Assembly: GCA_963844635.1 (NCBI GenBank)
Contig: CAWJPD010000001.1
Span: 310,001 to 374,000, forward strand
Length of the DNA stretch: 64,000 nt
Source: JAJPKK01 sp963844635
Lineage (GTDB): Bacteria > Pseudomonadota > Alphaproteobacteria > Rhizobiales > Xanthobacteraceae
Reading direction: 5' to 3'
The notes below the pieces were generated by a model. The model was not told the origin of the DNA. It saw only the letters and a program-made list of their open reading frames with translations, and did not search any database. Position 1 is the stretch's first letter. Every line of letters starts with the position of its first letter. Shown piece by piece: positions 55,370 to 63,815 of the stretch. The position numbers were made by a program, and so were the translations under genes.

Positions 55370-56488
55370 TCAAGGCATTTCTTTTGCGCGCTCTGGAAAC
55401 AGCTGGGGCCGCAGCTTGGGATGGCAGGGCATCATCTTCGGGGCATAAGGCGTATCGGCGCCGAGCTCCTCGGCAGCATGCCAAGCCCAGCGCGGGTCCC
55501 ACATCGCGCCGCGCGCCAGGCAGACGAAATCGGCCTTGCCGGAGGAGACAATATCCTCGGCTTGCTGGTAACCCGCGATCAGGCCGACGGTCATGACCGT
55601 CATGCCGCTTTCCTTTTTCACCCGTTCGGCGAATTGCACCTGATAGCCTGGGGCCAGTGGAATTTTCTGCCGCGGATCGAGGCCGCCGCTGGTGACGTCC
55701 ATGTAGTCCATGCCGCGCTTCTTTAGCTCCTTGGCAAGCAGTACCGTTTCCTCCGGCGTCCAGCCGCCGTCGACCCAGTCGGTCGCGGAGACGCGCATGC
55801 CAAGCGGCTTCTGCTCCGGCCATGCCGCGCGCACCGCCACGAACATCTCGATTGCGAAACGCATGCGGTTCTCGGTCGAGCCGCCATATTCGTCGGTGCG
55901 CTGGTTGGACAGCGGGGACAGGAACTGGTGCGCCAGATAGCCGTGCGCGCCGTGCAGTTCGATCACGTCGTATCCGATACGGTCGACGCGCTTCGCGGCG
56001 GCGGCGAACTCGCCTATGGCGCGTTTGATGTCATCCTTGGTCATGGCCTGCGGCATCGGCCACCCAGCGTCATAGGGGATCGCCGACGGCGCTTCCGCCG
56101 TCCAGCCGCCTTCCTCCTTGGTCAGGATCGGCTTGCCGCCCGCCGCCGGAGGCGTGGTCGGGCCTTTCCGGCCAGCATGGGCGAGTTGAACGCCGAGCTT
56201 GGCGACACCGTATTGCCGGCAGAAATCGTGCACGCGCTTGAGCGCCTTCTCGTTCTCGTCCGACCACATGCCCGCGCAGCGCGGCGTGATCCGGCCTTGC
56301 GGACTGACGTCGGTCATCTCCGTCATCACTAGCCCGGCGCAGCCGAGCGACATATTGCCGAGATGCATCAGGTGCCAGTCGTTGGCCGAACCGTTATCGG
56401 AATTGTATTGGCACATAGGCGAGACCACGACGCGGTTGGGAAACGTAAGCCCGCGCAGAGTAATCGGGGAGAAAAGGACGCTGGCCAT
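55370..56488 (-). CDS. Old yellow enzyme family NADH:flavin oxidoreductase (YqjM/XenA-like)
   Basis: 372 residues, an FMN-containing TIM-barrel ene-reductase. VVVSPMCQYNSDNG near residue 20 carries the thiol of YqjM/XenA-type enzymes (Cys26). The substrate-anion His pair region appears as VIELHGAHGYLAHQFLSP (about 175-195), followed by SNQRTDEYGGSTENRMRF. DFVCLARGAMWDPRWAWHAA near the C-terminus is the phosphate-binding and terminal Arg region. These enzymes reduce activated C=C bonds of xenobiotics with NAD(P)H. Upstream lies a perfect 24-bp tandem duplication (56504-56551). Confidence 0.93.
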   Translation of the reverse strand: MASVLFSPITLRGLTFPNRVVVSPMCQYNSDNGSANDWHLMHLGNMSLGCAGLVMTEMTDVSPQGRITPRCAGMWSDENEKALKRVHDFCRQYGVAKLGVQLAHAGRKGPTTPPAAGGKPILTKEEGGWTAEAPSAIPYDAGWPMPQAMTKDDIKRAIGEFAAAAKRVDRIGYDVIELHGAHGYLAHQFLSPLSNQRTDEYGGSTENRMRFAIEMFVAVRAAWPEQKPLGMRVSATDWVDGGWTPEETVLLAKELKKRGMDYMDVTSGGLDPRQKIPLAPGYQVQFAERVKKESGMTVMTVGLIAGYQQAEDIVSSGKADFVCLARGAMWDPRWAWHAAEELGADTPYAPKMMPCHPKLRPQLFPERAKEMP

Positions 56489-56503
56489 CGATGATCACCT
56501 CGG

Positions 56504-56551
56504 GAGGAGTTGTTTGAATTCAGGGTTGAGGAGTTGTTTGAATTCAGGGTT
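56504..56551. repeat. Perfect 24-bp tandem duplication upstream of the OYE gene
   Basis: The unit GAGGAGTTGTTTGAATTCAG plus GGTT occurs twice with no gap. It starts 16 bases before the OYE start on the opposite strand, in the likely promoter/leader. Confidence 0.85.
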
Positions 56552-56870
56552 GATGTGCCGCAGCATCTGGGCGAATTCGGATGGCGGTCATGACAACGGA
56601 TCGGTCCGGCCGGGAGCGCCGGTCATGGACCAAGTGCAGGCCAGATCATGATCGGCGAGCTGCTCCAGCGCCATTATTCCCGTCACAGGGTCAGTTTTCC
56701 AATCGCCCATTTCGTGCAGAGTTTGAGCTTGAACATGCCCGTCGCATGTAACGCAACGTCTTCCGGCGAAAGTGTGCCAAGCGCCTTACCCTTGGTACCG
56801 GAAGCTCGCAGAACGGGAGCGACCCGCAGTCGGCGATGATAATTTGGAGAGGGCCGGCGTTTGGCTGACA
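56552..56870. other. Intergenic stretch without a supported gene
   Basis: About 320 bases between the OYE and cytochrome/Vgb genes. A minus-strand frame here ends in a protein-like stretch (FKLKLCTKWAIGKLTL) but has no support as a gene; it could be a remnant. Confidence 0.3.
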
Positions 56871-58976
56871 CTACTCCAGCGGCTGCACGCGGACCATGTA
56901 ACCATTGTGATCGACATACCAGACCGACACCGGGTCCGTGGAATTGTCGATCCACGTCCTGCGGTCATGCGAGTACGGTTCCGGCAGCACGTACTCGGTC
57001 CAATGATCCGTCTTCGGATTGAACCGCAGCATCCGCCCGCCGTGCAATTCGCCGGCCCATACCTCGCCGTTCTTGTCGGGCATGGCTTCGTAAAACGTCA
57101 CATAAGGCGTTGGCGGCAGATATTCTCGGATTTGGCGCGCCTTGGCGTTCAGTTCGAGAAGCGCCCCGCCCCGGCCCCCGAACCACGGATTGTTTTGCGG
57201 ATCGAAACCGCCCCGCGCGGGCGTCGAGTCCCGCGAGAAGCTGTGGACCTCTATCAGTTCGCCGGTCTTTGTATCCATCAGCTCGATGGTATCGCCCCGC
57301 TGCGCGGCCGAGCCGCCGGCCCAGAACGCCCCGTCCGCAGTGATGATATTGTCATACGGGCTGTTGAGATCGACGGTGAACGGGACGCGCTCCAAGAGCT
57401 TGCCGGTCTTGGAGTTGAACTTCGCGACCGCTTTGTCCTGCGCATGCCAGATCACTCCGTCCGGTCCGACCGTCAGGTTGCCCCCCATCGGGGTATTGAG
57501 CCGGGCGGCGCTCGGAAGCGGAATTTTCGTGAAGGTCTGCGACACCGGATCGAAGCGCACCGCGTTGTGGGCCCAGTTTTCCGAGGCCCAGACGATGTCG
57601 TGCTGATCCACCTGCATGCGATGGGTGCCGGGCAGAACGCCCGGCGGCGTCGGTGGCACCTCATATTCCGTGACAATGCCGGTGCGCGGGTCGAGCTTGC
57701 CCATGAACGGCGTGCGGTGACTCGAATACCAGATGTTCCCTTTGGAATCGCCAGCCACGTCATGCGCTGCCAGCAAGACATGGGGCAACTCGTATTCTGT
57801 CACGACGACGCGTGTCGCCGGACCATGCGGTCGTGGGAACACGCGAAGCTGCCCGAGGGTCGAATCGGGTCCGCGCACGCGTGCCAGCCAATTGACCACC
57901 AGTTGTTCCTGTTCGAGGTTGCCTCGTGGATTGGCACGGTTGATCAGCGGCGAACCGCCATAATGGAGCATGCGGAAGACCATCAGGCTCCAGCTTCGTT
58001 TGTCGTATTGATTGCGCAGGATCTGCTGGTAGGAATGGCATCCCTCGCCGCAGGTGCGGCTGAACGTGTATTTCTCCTCGCCGCTGCCGGGCAGGTTCCA
58101 CATCCACTCGGCGTCGGTCAGCTGCGGCAGGATATCGGGCGTCGGCGGCAGGAAGTCTGTCTCGTACCTGCGCTCAAGCACGATATCGTCCAGCTTGTCG
58201 GTGCCCGCAATCTCCACCGCACCGCGCTCATACGGCAAGAATTGCAGCGGTTTGGCAATGCGCAGGGTGTACGAACTTGCCGGCAGGACCGGGAATTCAT
58301 AACGGCCGGCCTGGTTCGTATATACCGTGGTTCGCGTCGCATTGGGCGCGATCAGCTGCACCATGATGCCTTCGAGCAGATCGCCGCGCGCGCTACGCAC
58401 CCTTCCGGTCGGTCCGCCGCGAAGATTGCCCTTGAGCGGGACCGCGGGCGAGTTCTGCGCGGCAGCGCGGTACCAAGGATTTTTCGGCGGATTGGTCTCC
58501 TCGTAACAGCACCGGTCGTGAAGATAAGCGAGCAGGTTGGCGATATCGGCGTCGTTGAGCGTCGTCGCAAAGGACGGCATCTGGGGGCTGCCGTTGCGAA
58601 TCTGCTTTGACACCGTGTCGTCATTGACCGGGTCGCCGGTGACGAGATTGGGTCGCTTGAACAGGTCTTTCAGCGACGGGGCCGGCGAGCCGGCTGCGAT
58701 GGTGTAGCTGTTATGACAAACCCAGCATTTGTAATAGTAGAGCACCTCGCCGCGTGATGTACCGGTCTTGCCGGCGACGTTGTAGCTGAAAATCTCCACG
58801 GAGCGCTGGAGATCATTGGCGAGCGTGGCCTCGAACGAGCGAGGAGCGGCGGCTGGCAGCGCCGTCTGCGCCGCGACGGGATCGACAAGCCCGCCCGCGC
58901 TCAGCAACGTAATTGCAAGCGCAAAGCCTGCCGTGAACCCCCGGGTGACCACGGCTTTTCTGCTGCATCTTTGCAT
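56871..58976 (-). CDS. Multidomain periplasmic cytochrome c / carboxypeptidase-regulatory / Vgb-like propeller protein
   Basis: 701 residues. Signal peptide at 1-36 (VTRGFTAGFALAITLLSAGG). A class I cytochrome c domain with heme site CWVCH (84-88) and a probable Met ligand in QMPSF (133). A carboxypeptidase-regulatory-like beta-sandwich at about 188-270 (GDLLEGIMVQLIAP, TNQAGRYEFPVLPASSYTL). A second heme-like site CGEGCH (309-314), which is CxxxCH, not CxxCH. Then a seven-bladed virginiamycin-B-lyase-like propeller (about 375-695; GNIWYSSH, GTHRMQVDQHDIVWASENW, GEVWAGELHGGRMLRF). Possibly an electron-accepting sensor or dehydrogenase partner. Substrate and partner are unknown. Confidence 0.8.
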   Translation of the reverse strand: MQRCSRKAVVTRGFTAGFALAITLLSAGGLVDPVAAQTALPAAAPRSFEATLANDLQRSVEIFSYNVAGKTGTSRGEVLYYYKCWVCHNSYTIAAGSPAPSLKDLFKRPNLVTGDPVNDDTVSKQIRNGSPQMPSFATTLNDADIANLLAYLHDRCCYEETNPPKNPWYRAAAQNSPAVPLKGNLRGGPTGRVRSARGDLLEGIMVQLIAPNATRTTVYTNQAGRYEFPVLPASSYTLRIAKPLQFLPYERGAVEIAGTDKLDDIVLERRYETDFLPPTPDILPQLTDAEWMWNLPGSGEEKYTFSRTCGEGCHSYQQILRNQYDKRSWSLMVFRMLHYGGSPLINRANPRGNLEQEQLVVNWLARVRGPDSTLGQLRVFPRPHGPATRVVVTEYELPHVLLAAHDVAGDSKGNIWYSSHRTPFMGKLDPRTGIVTEYEVPPTPPGVLPGTHRMQVDQHDIVWASENWAHNAVRFDPVSQTFTKIPLPSAARLNTPMGGNLTVGPDGVIWHAQDKAVAKFNSKTGKLLERVPFTVDLNSPYDNIITADGAFWAGGSAAQRGDTIELMDTKTGELIEVHSFSRDSTPARGGFDPQNNPWFGGRGGALLELNAKARQIREYLPPTPYVTFYEAMPDKNGEVWAGELHGGRMLRFNPKTDHWTEYVLPEPYSHDRRTWIDNSTDPVSVWYVDHNGYMVRVQPLE

Positions 58977-59320
58977 GGTTTCCTCCCGCGCCGCCCGCTC
59001 ACCGTTTGCTTAATCGCGTCATCAGGATGCGTCAGTTCGCGGCCCTCGGCAAGGCGTCTCCGGGCTGAGCCGAACGCGAGTACGGTCGGCTCCAGTGTGT
59101 CAAGCCTTAGGCCTGGAGGAGGAGTTCACCGGGGTTCGAAATGGAGTTGACCTTGCGGAATCAACCAAAAGCGCCTATGTTTGGATATCGAGTTTTCGGC
59201 CGAACGAATTGGCCTCGCCCGCAAAAAGCGGCCTTGCTGACGACCTTCTCCAAAGACTTGACCGAACTGGCAGCGCGAGAGCGCGGCTATCTTGACTTAT
59301 GTTGAAAGCAGACAACGCAA
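58977..59320. other. cspA leader / intergenic region
   Basis: About 345 bases. Cold-shock genes usually have a long structured 5' leader, and the bases before 59321 may contain it, but I cannot place a promoter. A short plus-strand frame here has no support. Confidence 0.35.
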
Positions 59321-59530
59321 ATGACGAACGGAACCGTCAAGTGGTTCAACAGCCAAAAGGGCTTTGGTTTCATACAGCCCGATGATGGCGGTAAAGATGT
59401 TTTTGTGCACATCAGCGCCGTCGAACGCGCCGGGATGCCGGGTCTCAACGAGGGGCAGAAGGTCTCTTACGAGGTCATCGCCGATCGCAAGACCGGTAAG
59501 TCCTCGGCTCAAAACCTGATCGCGGTCTGA
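59321..59530 (+). CDS. cspA: Cold-shock protein (CspA family)
   Basis: 69 residues, one OB fold that binds single-stranded RNA/DNA and melts RNA structure. MTNGTVKWFNSQKGFGFIQP holds RNP1 (KGFGFI), and DVFVHISAVERAG holds RNP2 (VFVHI). Full-length for the family. A strong terminator follows at 59594-59634. The next small gene on the same strand is of a type often found after cspA in rhizobia. CspA paralogues are many, so the symbol is generic. Confidence 0.95.
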   Translation: MTNGTVKWFNSQKGFGFIQPDDGGKDVFVHISAVERAGMPGLNEGQKVSYEVIADRKTGKSSAQNLIAV

Positions 59531-59593
59531 GCGGTACGCTGACGGAGTGGTGCTTTGACCACGGATGTACTGGCAAAGCAAAGCTCAGGTTCG

Positions 59594-59634
59594 AGCCTCG
59601 TTTCTGGTCTCCAGACAACGAGGCTTGTTTTCTT
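59594..59634 (+). terminator. Rho-independent terminator after cspA
   Basis: Stem AGCCTCGTT-TCTGG, loop TCT, CCAGA-CAACGAGGCT (one bulged base), then TGTTTTCTT. Confidence 0.8.
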
Positions 59635-59652
59635 CGGAACAGAGGATAGCCC

Positions 59653-59884
59653 ATGGCTGAACAAGAGAGCCCAGCGGTCCGGAATGCGAACAAGCACTTT
59701 CGCAGGGAGGAACAAGCGAAAGCAGGCGCGACCGCCTGGAACGAGTATCTTGAACAACAAAATGCGACTCGTCTGAAAAACGGCGAAGTTGCGCACACAG
59801 CGGTTGGCGAGGGAAGCGGCAGCAGGCGGCGCCGCGGTTACAGTACGGAAGCGGGCTGCTCTGGTTCCATCGGCGAAGCGATAG
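59653..59884 (+). CDS. Small conserved protein after cspA, frameshifted in an A-run
   Basis: From ATG 59653, with GAGGAT upstream, the frame reads MAEQESPAVRNANKHFRREE...EYLEQQNATRLKN, then drifts into non-protein-like sequence. In the neighbouring frame, right after the AAAAA at 59783-59787, the expected continuation TAKLRTQRLAREAAAGGAAV runs to a TAG at 59884. Deleting one A joins them to a helical, Lys/Ala-rich protein of about 76 residues. Such proteins follow cspA in Bradyrhizobium-like genomes; the function is unknown. The frameshift may be a sequence error. Confidence 0.6.
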
Positions 59885-60326
59885 CTCCGAGGCGTCTGAT
59901 CTCTCGCGGTACAATATTGCTAGCGCCGTCGCGGACCGATACGTCACAACAGAGGCGGTCGCGACCTCGACGACAAGACGGCCGTGCTGCCACTCCTTTG
60001 AGACGGGACGCACTTGGCGCGAAGCCGCGCCGGCACGCAGTGCGATTTATTAAAACGATCCACCGAGTCTCGCATTCACGTCCAGCATCGCCGTCGGTGA
60101 CGAGGTCGCCGCCGATCTTGCGGCTAGTGGCGCTAAAATCCGCCCGCCCAATGATCGCGCGCGCTACGCCGGCAGGAAATGTCCCGCAAGTCTGCCCGCT
60201 CCGCTGGCTGGTGACCGTGACGCTGGGCGGCGCGGCTTTGGCCGCATTGATGTTCGCGAACAGGCCGGTGACGAGCGCCGAACTAACGAATGCTGTAGAA
60301 ATAGTGAAGATGCTGCGGCGGGTCAT
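59838..60326 (-). CDS. Secreted hypothetical protein
   Basis: From ATG 60326, with GGGGAGAAAG 4-13 bases upstream, a signal peptide follows (MTRRSIFTISTAFVSSALVT, cleavage near AKAAP). The next 75 residues look like a real mature protein (SVTVTSQRSGQTCGTFPAG, LVTDGDAGRECETRWIVLIN). Beyond that the composition becomes Arg/Cys-rich and less protein-like, so the true end may be earlier, after a frameshift near 60050. The tail overlaps the small gene after cspA. No function is assigned. Confidence 0.45.
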   Translation of the reverse strand: MTRRSIFTISTAFVSSALVTGLFANINAAKAAPPSVTVTSQRSGQTCGTFPAGVARAIIGRADFSATSRKIGGDLVTDGDAGRECETRWIVLINRTACRRGFAPSASRLKGVAARPSCRRGRDRLCCDVSVRDGASNIVPREIRRLGAIASPMEPEQPASVL

Positions 60327-60701
60327 GGCTTTCTCCCCTGCTGTGAGGCTTGAGCCTTGAGAGGTTCCCAAGGGCTACCAACCGATTCAGATGCTAAGCG
60401 CCCGTACACGTGATGTATGTGAAGCGCTTCACACCGCTGCTTGGCGGCGATTTGGGAATGTCCAGACCCTTCGTTTTAAGCCAAGCCAACGGCAAGCCGT
60501 TCGCTCAGGATGCAAAAGTCTTGCGCCGGCTGGTTGGAGCGCTCGGTGCCCGATCACGCGCTCTCGTGTCGCTGAAGCTCCGAAACGAGTCCCGTGCCGC
60601 GCAAGATAAAACTATCCTTGCCCGGGGTTTCATCTCCGTTATGGTGGGATCAGCATCAGCATTGCGAACCCGCTCGTCGCGTTTCGGGCCGGAGGCCGTA
60701 C
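60327..60701. other. Intergenic stretch without a supported gene
   Basis: About 375 bases. Plus-strand frames exist but have no protein-like composition or usable start. I see no repeat. Confidence 0.35.
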
Positions 60702-61625
60702 GTGATCCGGAAGGCTGCGTTGTCGTTGTTTTCCAAGCTGCCGCCGCGAATGCGCGAACGAATCAAGCAGCGCGTCGGAGCTGGCGGCCACACCGAAAGC
60801 TTCGTGAACTCCTGGCGAGCGGCCCAGTTATGGGACGATTGGAAGCGCCCCGACCGTCTGGTTGCCTCGCTTCGCGACATTATCGCCGCCATTCAGACCA
60901 AGTCGCTGGAAGGCTTCGCCGTTATGGATTACGGCTCGGGCTTCTTGCTCGCGGATGCGTTCGTCTATTCGATGTTTGGCGCAGAGCACGTTGACGCGGT
61001 CGATTACGCTCGGCTGCTGCAAAGCCAGGCAAGCAGGTCATACGTCGCCCGCTTCGATTGGACCCCCTACCTGGACATCGCCGCAACGATGCGCGGACAT
61101 GCTGCAATCAGCGCATGGTCGAGCCGGATGACGGCAGCTTTGCAAGACAAGGGCGAGGATTGGTACCGACATCTCGGAATACGCTACGTCGCTCCATTCG
61201 ACGTATTGGCGCAGCATCCGCCGTCCAACGATTATGACCTGATCGTATCGCGATCGACTTTGGAACATGTCCCGGCCGAAAGCGCGCAGGTTATTGTCGC
61301 AAGGCTTGCCGCCTTGGTACGGGCCGGCGGCTGGATGTATCACTTCATCCATCTTTCCGATCACCGGGACATCAAGAACGATCCCTTGGGTTTCCTCGGT
61401 GCCGCCGACGATTACCTGGAGACCCAGTCCGACCTCCGCGGCAATCGCATGCGCGCATCCGATTGGCGGAAGGTGTTCGCGTCACTCGATCGGTTCACCT
61501 GGGAAGAGCGCATCGCCTACCTCGACGGCGGCACGCTTCCGGTCCCGGTCGCGGACCAATTCGTCAGCTACGATGCAAAAGACCTTGCTGTCACACATTA
61601 CTCCATTTGGGGCAGGGCGGCGTAG
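60702..61625 (+). CDS. Class I SAM-dependent methyltransferase
   Basis: 307 residues from GTG 60702, with GGAGG 6 bases upstream (the frame continues upstream but is not protein-like). The SAM-binding motif I appears as AVMDYGSGFLLADAF (about 70), with the acidic strand-2 end in VDAVDYARLLQ. Motif III/IV is YDLIVSRSTLEHVP (about 190), then VRAGGWMYHFIHLSDHRDI. The methyl acceptor is unknown; the fold and STLEHV pattern suggest small molecules or sugars rather than DNA. A short gap separates it from rlmB on the same strand. Confidence 0.8.
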   Translation: MIRKAALSLFSKLPPRMRERIKQRVGAGGHTESFVNSWRAAQLWDDWKRPDRLVASLRDIIAAIQTKSLEGFAVMDYGSGFLLADAFVYSMFGAEHVDAVDYARLLQSQASRSYVARFDWTPYLDIAATMRGHAAISAWSSRMTAALQDKGEDWYRHLGIRYVAPFDVLAQHPPSNDYDLIVSRSTLEHVPAESAQVIVARLAALVRAGGWMYHFIHLSDHRDIKNDPLGFLGAADDYLETQSDLRGNRMRASDWRKVFASLDRFTWEERIAYLDGGTLPVPVADQFVSYDAKDLAVTHYSIWGRAA

Positions 61626-61695
61626 GGTTCAGTTTGCAGCTTTGCATGTCGGCGCTTTTGCCGGAACGCTTCTCGATCAGGGTTGAAACCCGGGA

Positions 61696-62535
61696 ATGGC
61701 CGACCGCGAGCCTCGCTCCCCGCATCAACAGCGCCGTCCCGGCCGGCCGTTGCGGCGTCACAGTGCCGGTACCGCGGCGACCGGCCGCGCGGGCTGGTCA
61801 GAGCCGACGGCGTCCGCCCGACGTACCGACCGGGTGACGTTATATGGCTGGCATACCGTGAAAGCGGCGCTGGAGAACCCGCAACGCAAATTCCATCGCC
61901 TCGTCATGACCGAAAATACCGCGCGGCGGCTTGCCGAAAGCGGCGCTCCGCTTCCCTTGCAGCCGGAGCTTGTGCGACCGGAAGCCATCACCGCCCTTGC
62001 CGGGACCGAGGCGGTGCACCAGGGACTTTATGCCGAGGCGGAGCCGCTGGCCTCCCCGGAACTCGAAGACATTCCCGGCGGTATGTTGCTGGTGCTGGAT
62101 CAGATCACCGATCCGCATAATGTCGGGGCGATCTTGCGATCGGCCGCCGCCTTCGCCGTCAGCGCGGTCGTGACGACGGAACGGCACAGCCCCCAGGCTT
62201 CGGGCGTGCTCGCCAAGGCCGCTTCGGGTGCGCTGGAATACGTGCCAATCGTGACCGTCGGCAATCTTGCCCGCGCTCTCGATAGGCTCAAGGAACGCGA
62301 CACGCTGCTCGTCGGCCTCGATAGTACCGGAGGAACCGACCTCGCAGAGGCGAATCTCTTTTCGCCGATGGCGCTGATCGCCGGCGCCGAGGGCAAGGGC
62401 ATGCGGCGCCTGACGCGCGAGCACTGCGATATCATCGCCCGGCTGGCGCTGCCTGGCCGAATGCAAAGCCTCAATGTCTCGAATGCGACGGCAATAGCGC
62501 TCTCCATCGCCGCCGCAAAGCTCGCTGGCGCATGA
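61696..62535 (+). CDS. rlmB: SpoU-family 23S rRNA (guanosine-2'-O)-methyltransferase
   Basis: 279 residues. The N-terminal 45 residues are basic and disordered. A small L30-like substrate-binding domain follows (TLYGWHTVKAALENPQRKFH). Then comes the trefoil-knot SPOUT domain with the three family motifs: DQITDPHNVGAILRSA, GAEGKGMRRL, and SLNVSNATAIAL. RlmB methylates G2251 of 23S rRNA in E. coli; related TrmH-type members modify tRNA, so the symbol is probable rather than certain. The TGA stop is part of the adjoining family A repeat (GCGCATGATCC). Confidence 0.88.
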   Translation: MADREPRSPHQQRRPGRPLRRHSAGTAATGRAGWSEPTASARRTDRVTLYGWHTVKAALENPQRKFHRLVMTENTARRLAESGAPLPLQPELVRPEAITALAGTEAVHQGLYAEAEPLASPELEDIPGGMLLVLDQITDPHNVGAILRSAAAFAVSAVVTTERHSPQASGVLAKAASGALEYVPIVTVGNLARALDRLKERDTLLVGLDSTGGTDLAEANLFSPMALIAGAEGKGMRRLTREHCDIIARLALPGRMQSLNVSNATAIALSIAAAKLAGA

Positions 62536-62669
62536 TCCCAAAGTTTGCACTTTTCGGACAGAGATGATGCGCAAAATCACCGCGCATCCGTCGTCGAGCG
62601 CAGTCCGCGACGGATGCGCTAAGGAAACCCGAGCGGGAGCCGAATCAAACTGAACGCATGCCGCTCCGG
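62528..62669. repeat. Family A palindromic repeat, full length (copy 12), supplies rlmB stop codon
   Basis: From GCGCATGATCCCAAAG to CATGCCGCTCC. The central GCGCATCCGTCGTCGAGCGC hairpin is intact. The TGA at 62533-62535 ends rlmB. Confidence 0.8.
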
Positions 62670-62781
62670 CACAGGCGTTTGACGCAGCCATACGCCACCG
62701 CATCCCAGGCCATGTTCAAAGACGGGGGTGGGTAGAGACTCATGCATGCTCGACGAAGGTCAGTAAGGCGCGCCAACCAAT

Positions 62782-63255
62782 TTACTTGGGCGCAAGGTGG
62801 ACCACGTGGGTGCCGCGTCTCGCTTGATAGCCGTAACGGGTGCCTGAGCCGTAACTTGTAATGAAAGGATACGATCGGGAGGTGTCGACAAAAGCGTGCC
62901 CGCCGCCGGCATAGAACGGCAGCGGATAGGTCACCGAGGCAAATCCAGGGTCGCCTTGTCTGACCATCAAAAATGGCTTGCCGCCTTCCGGAGGATAAAG
63001 CGGGTAGCCAAACGGCACGGGTCCCGGCAAAGTCCCGTACGCCAGCGCGGGCGGCTGCTTGTTGACCACGTCTCCAGCGACGGCCGCACCCGCCACCATG
63101 AGGGCGCCGACGGCCGATCCAGCTAGGGTACCCGCGAAAATAACCAAATCATGCCACCGCGTTTCGCAGACACCAGGCCGCCGATTTCTGCGAAGAATCG
63201 AAGCTGTTATTTTCGCGGGCGCCCTTACGACGCCGAACAGCATGCGCAGAGTCAT
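62782..63255 (-). CDS. Secreted hypothetical protein with in-frame family B repeat in its signal region
   Basis: From ATG 63255 (GAGGAG 6-11 bases upstream) the frame gives MTLRMLFGVV, then 35 residues encoded by a family B repeat (RAPAKITASILRRN..., ending VIFAGT). Then AGSAVGALMVAGAAVAGDVV, which completes what would be a normal signal peptide if the repeat were removed. The mature part (PLYPPEGGKPFLMVRQGD, FVDTSRSYPFITSYGSGTRY) is a short periplasmic protein with no family I recognise. With the insert the signal is split by basic residues, so export may fail unless translation restarts at the internal ATG in GALMVAG. It follows the next gene by 10 bases. Confidence 0.65.
   Translation of the reverse strand: MTLRMLFGVVRAPAKITASILRRNRRPGVCETRWHDLVIFAGTLAGSAVGALMVAGAAVAGDVVNKQPPALAYGTLPGPVPFGYPLYPPEGGKPFLMVRQGDPGFASVTYPLPFYAGGGHAFVDTSRSYPFITSYGSGTRYGYQARRGTHVVHLAPK
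63124..63227. repeat. Family B palindromic repeat (copy 7), inside a coding sequence
   Basis: TAGGGTACCCGCGAAAATAA at the left and GTTATTTTCGCGGGCGCCC then TTA at the right. At about 104 bases it adds 35 codons and keeps the reading frame of the surrounding gene. Confidence 0.85.
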
Positions 63256-63265
63256 GAATGGCTCC

Positions 63266-63790
63266 TCATTTCGATCCGTGTTGATCGGGCGCCGACGGTC
63301 CGCGACGTCGATTGCGATACCATCTTGAGCCACTCCCGGACATTCCGTACGGCTCAGTCCCAGACATTCCGTACGACTGAAGGGGATCCATAGTCGGGGG
63401 CAGCGGCGCGGATTCCGTGCCCCATACCCGCTGGAAGCTTTTCGCCGGCGGCGGCAGTGCCCGGTCAGCGGGCGGGATGATCTCAAGGCGGCCGACCCGC
63501 GGCGGCTTGCCCGCGGTCGGGTAATAGCCCCCCACCGGAGCGACCCAACGCGGGCCGAAGCCATGCGGCCCATAGACATGCGGCCACGCATAGCCGGGCC
63601 ACGGCTTGATGATCGTGATTCCGGTATGACCGCGCGCCAAGCCCCATTCTCCTTCGATGACGGCGCCGCGCACATCCCTGCCGTCGATGATGATGGGAAC
63701 GCCCGGTCGTCCCGGCACCACAATGACCGGCTCGGTATCTGCCCCTGCCCACGTCGCCACCTCGCCCGCCAGGACGAACCCCAATGCCAT
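63266..63790 (-). CDS. Secreted hypothetical protein, Pro/Gly-rich
   Basis: 174 residues from ATG 63790 (MALGFVLAGEVATWAGADTE); a one-base change would join it to a longer, more signal-like start at 63815, so the N-terminus is uncertain. The mature part begins PVIVVPGRPGVPIIIDGRDV and continues with aromatic/Gly/Pro-rich stretches (PWPGYAWPHVYGPHGFGPRW), ending in a basic RNRRRG tail. Such proteins are common and uncharacterised in Bradyrhizobium-like genomes. It lies 10 bases upstream of the repeat-interrupted secreted protein, so the two form an operon. Confidence 0.65.
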   Translation of the reverse strand: MALGFVLAGEVATWAGADTEPVIVVPGRPGVPIIIDGRDVRGAVIEGEWGLARGHTGITIIKPWPGYAWPHVYGPHGFGPRWVAPVGGYYPTAGKPPRVGRLEIIPPADRALPPPAKSFQRVWGTESAPLPPTMDPLQSYGMSGTEPYGMSGSGSRWYRNRRRGPSAPDQHGSK

Positions 63791-63815
63791 CAGAAGTCAT
63801 CGTGATTGCGCGCAT

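Noticed and set aside
56772..58610. A 612-codon plus-strand open frame
   Set aside because: It is the antisense of the cytochrome c/Vgb protein, whose heme sites, signal peptide and propeller repeats are clear.
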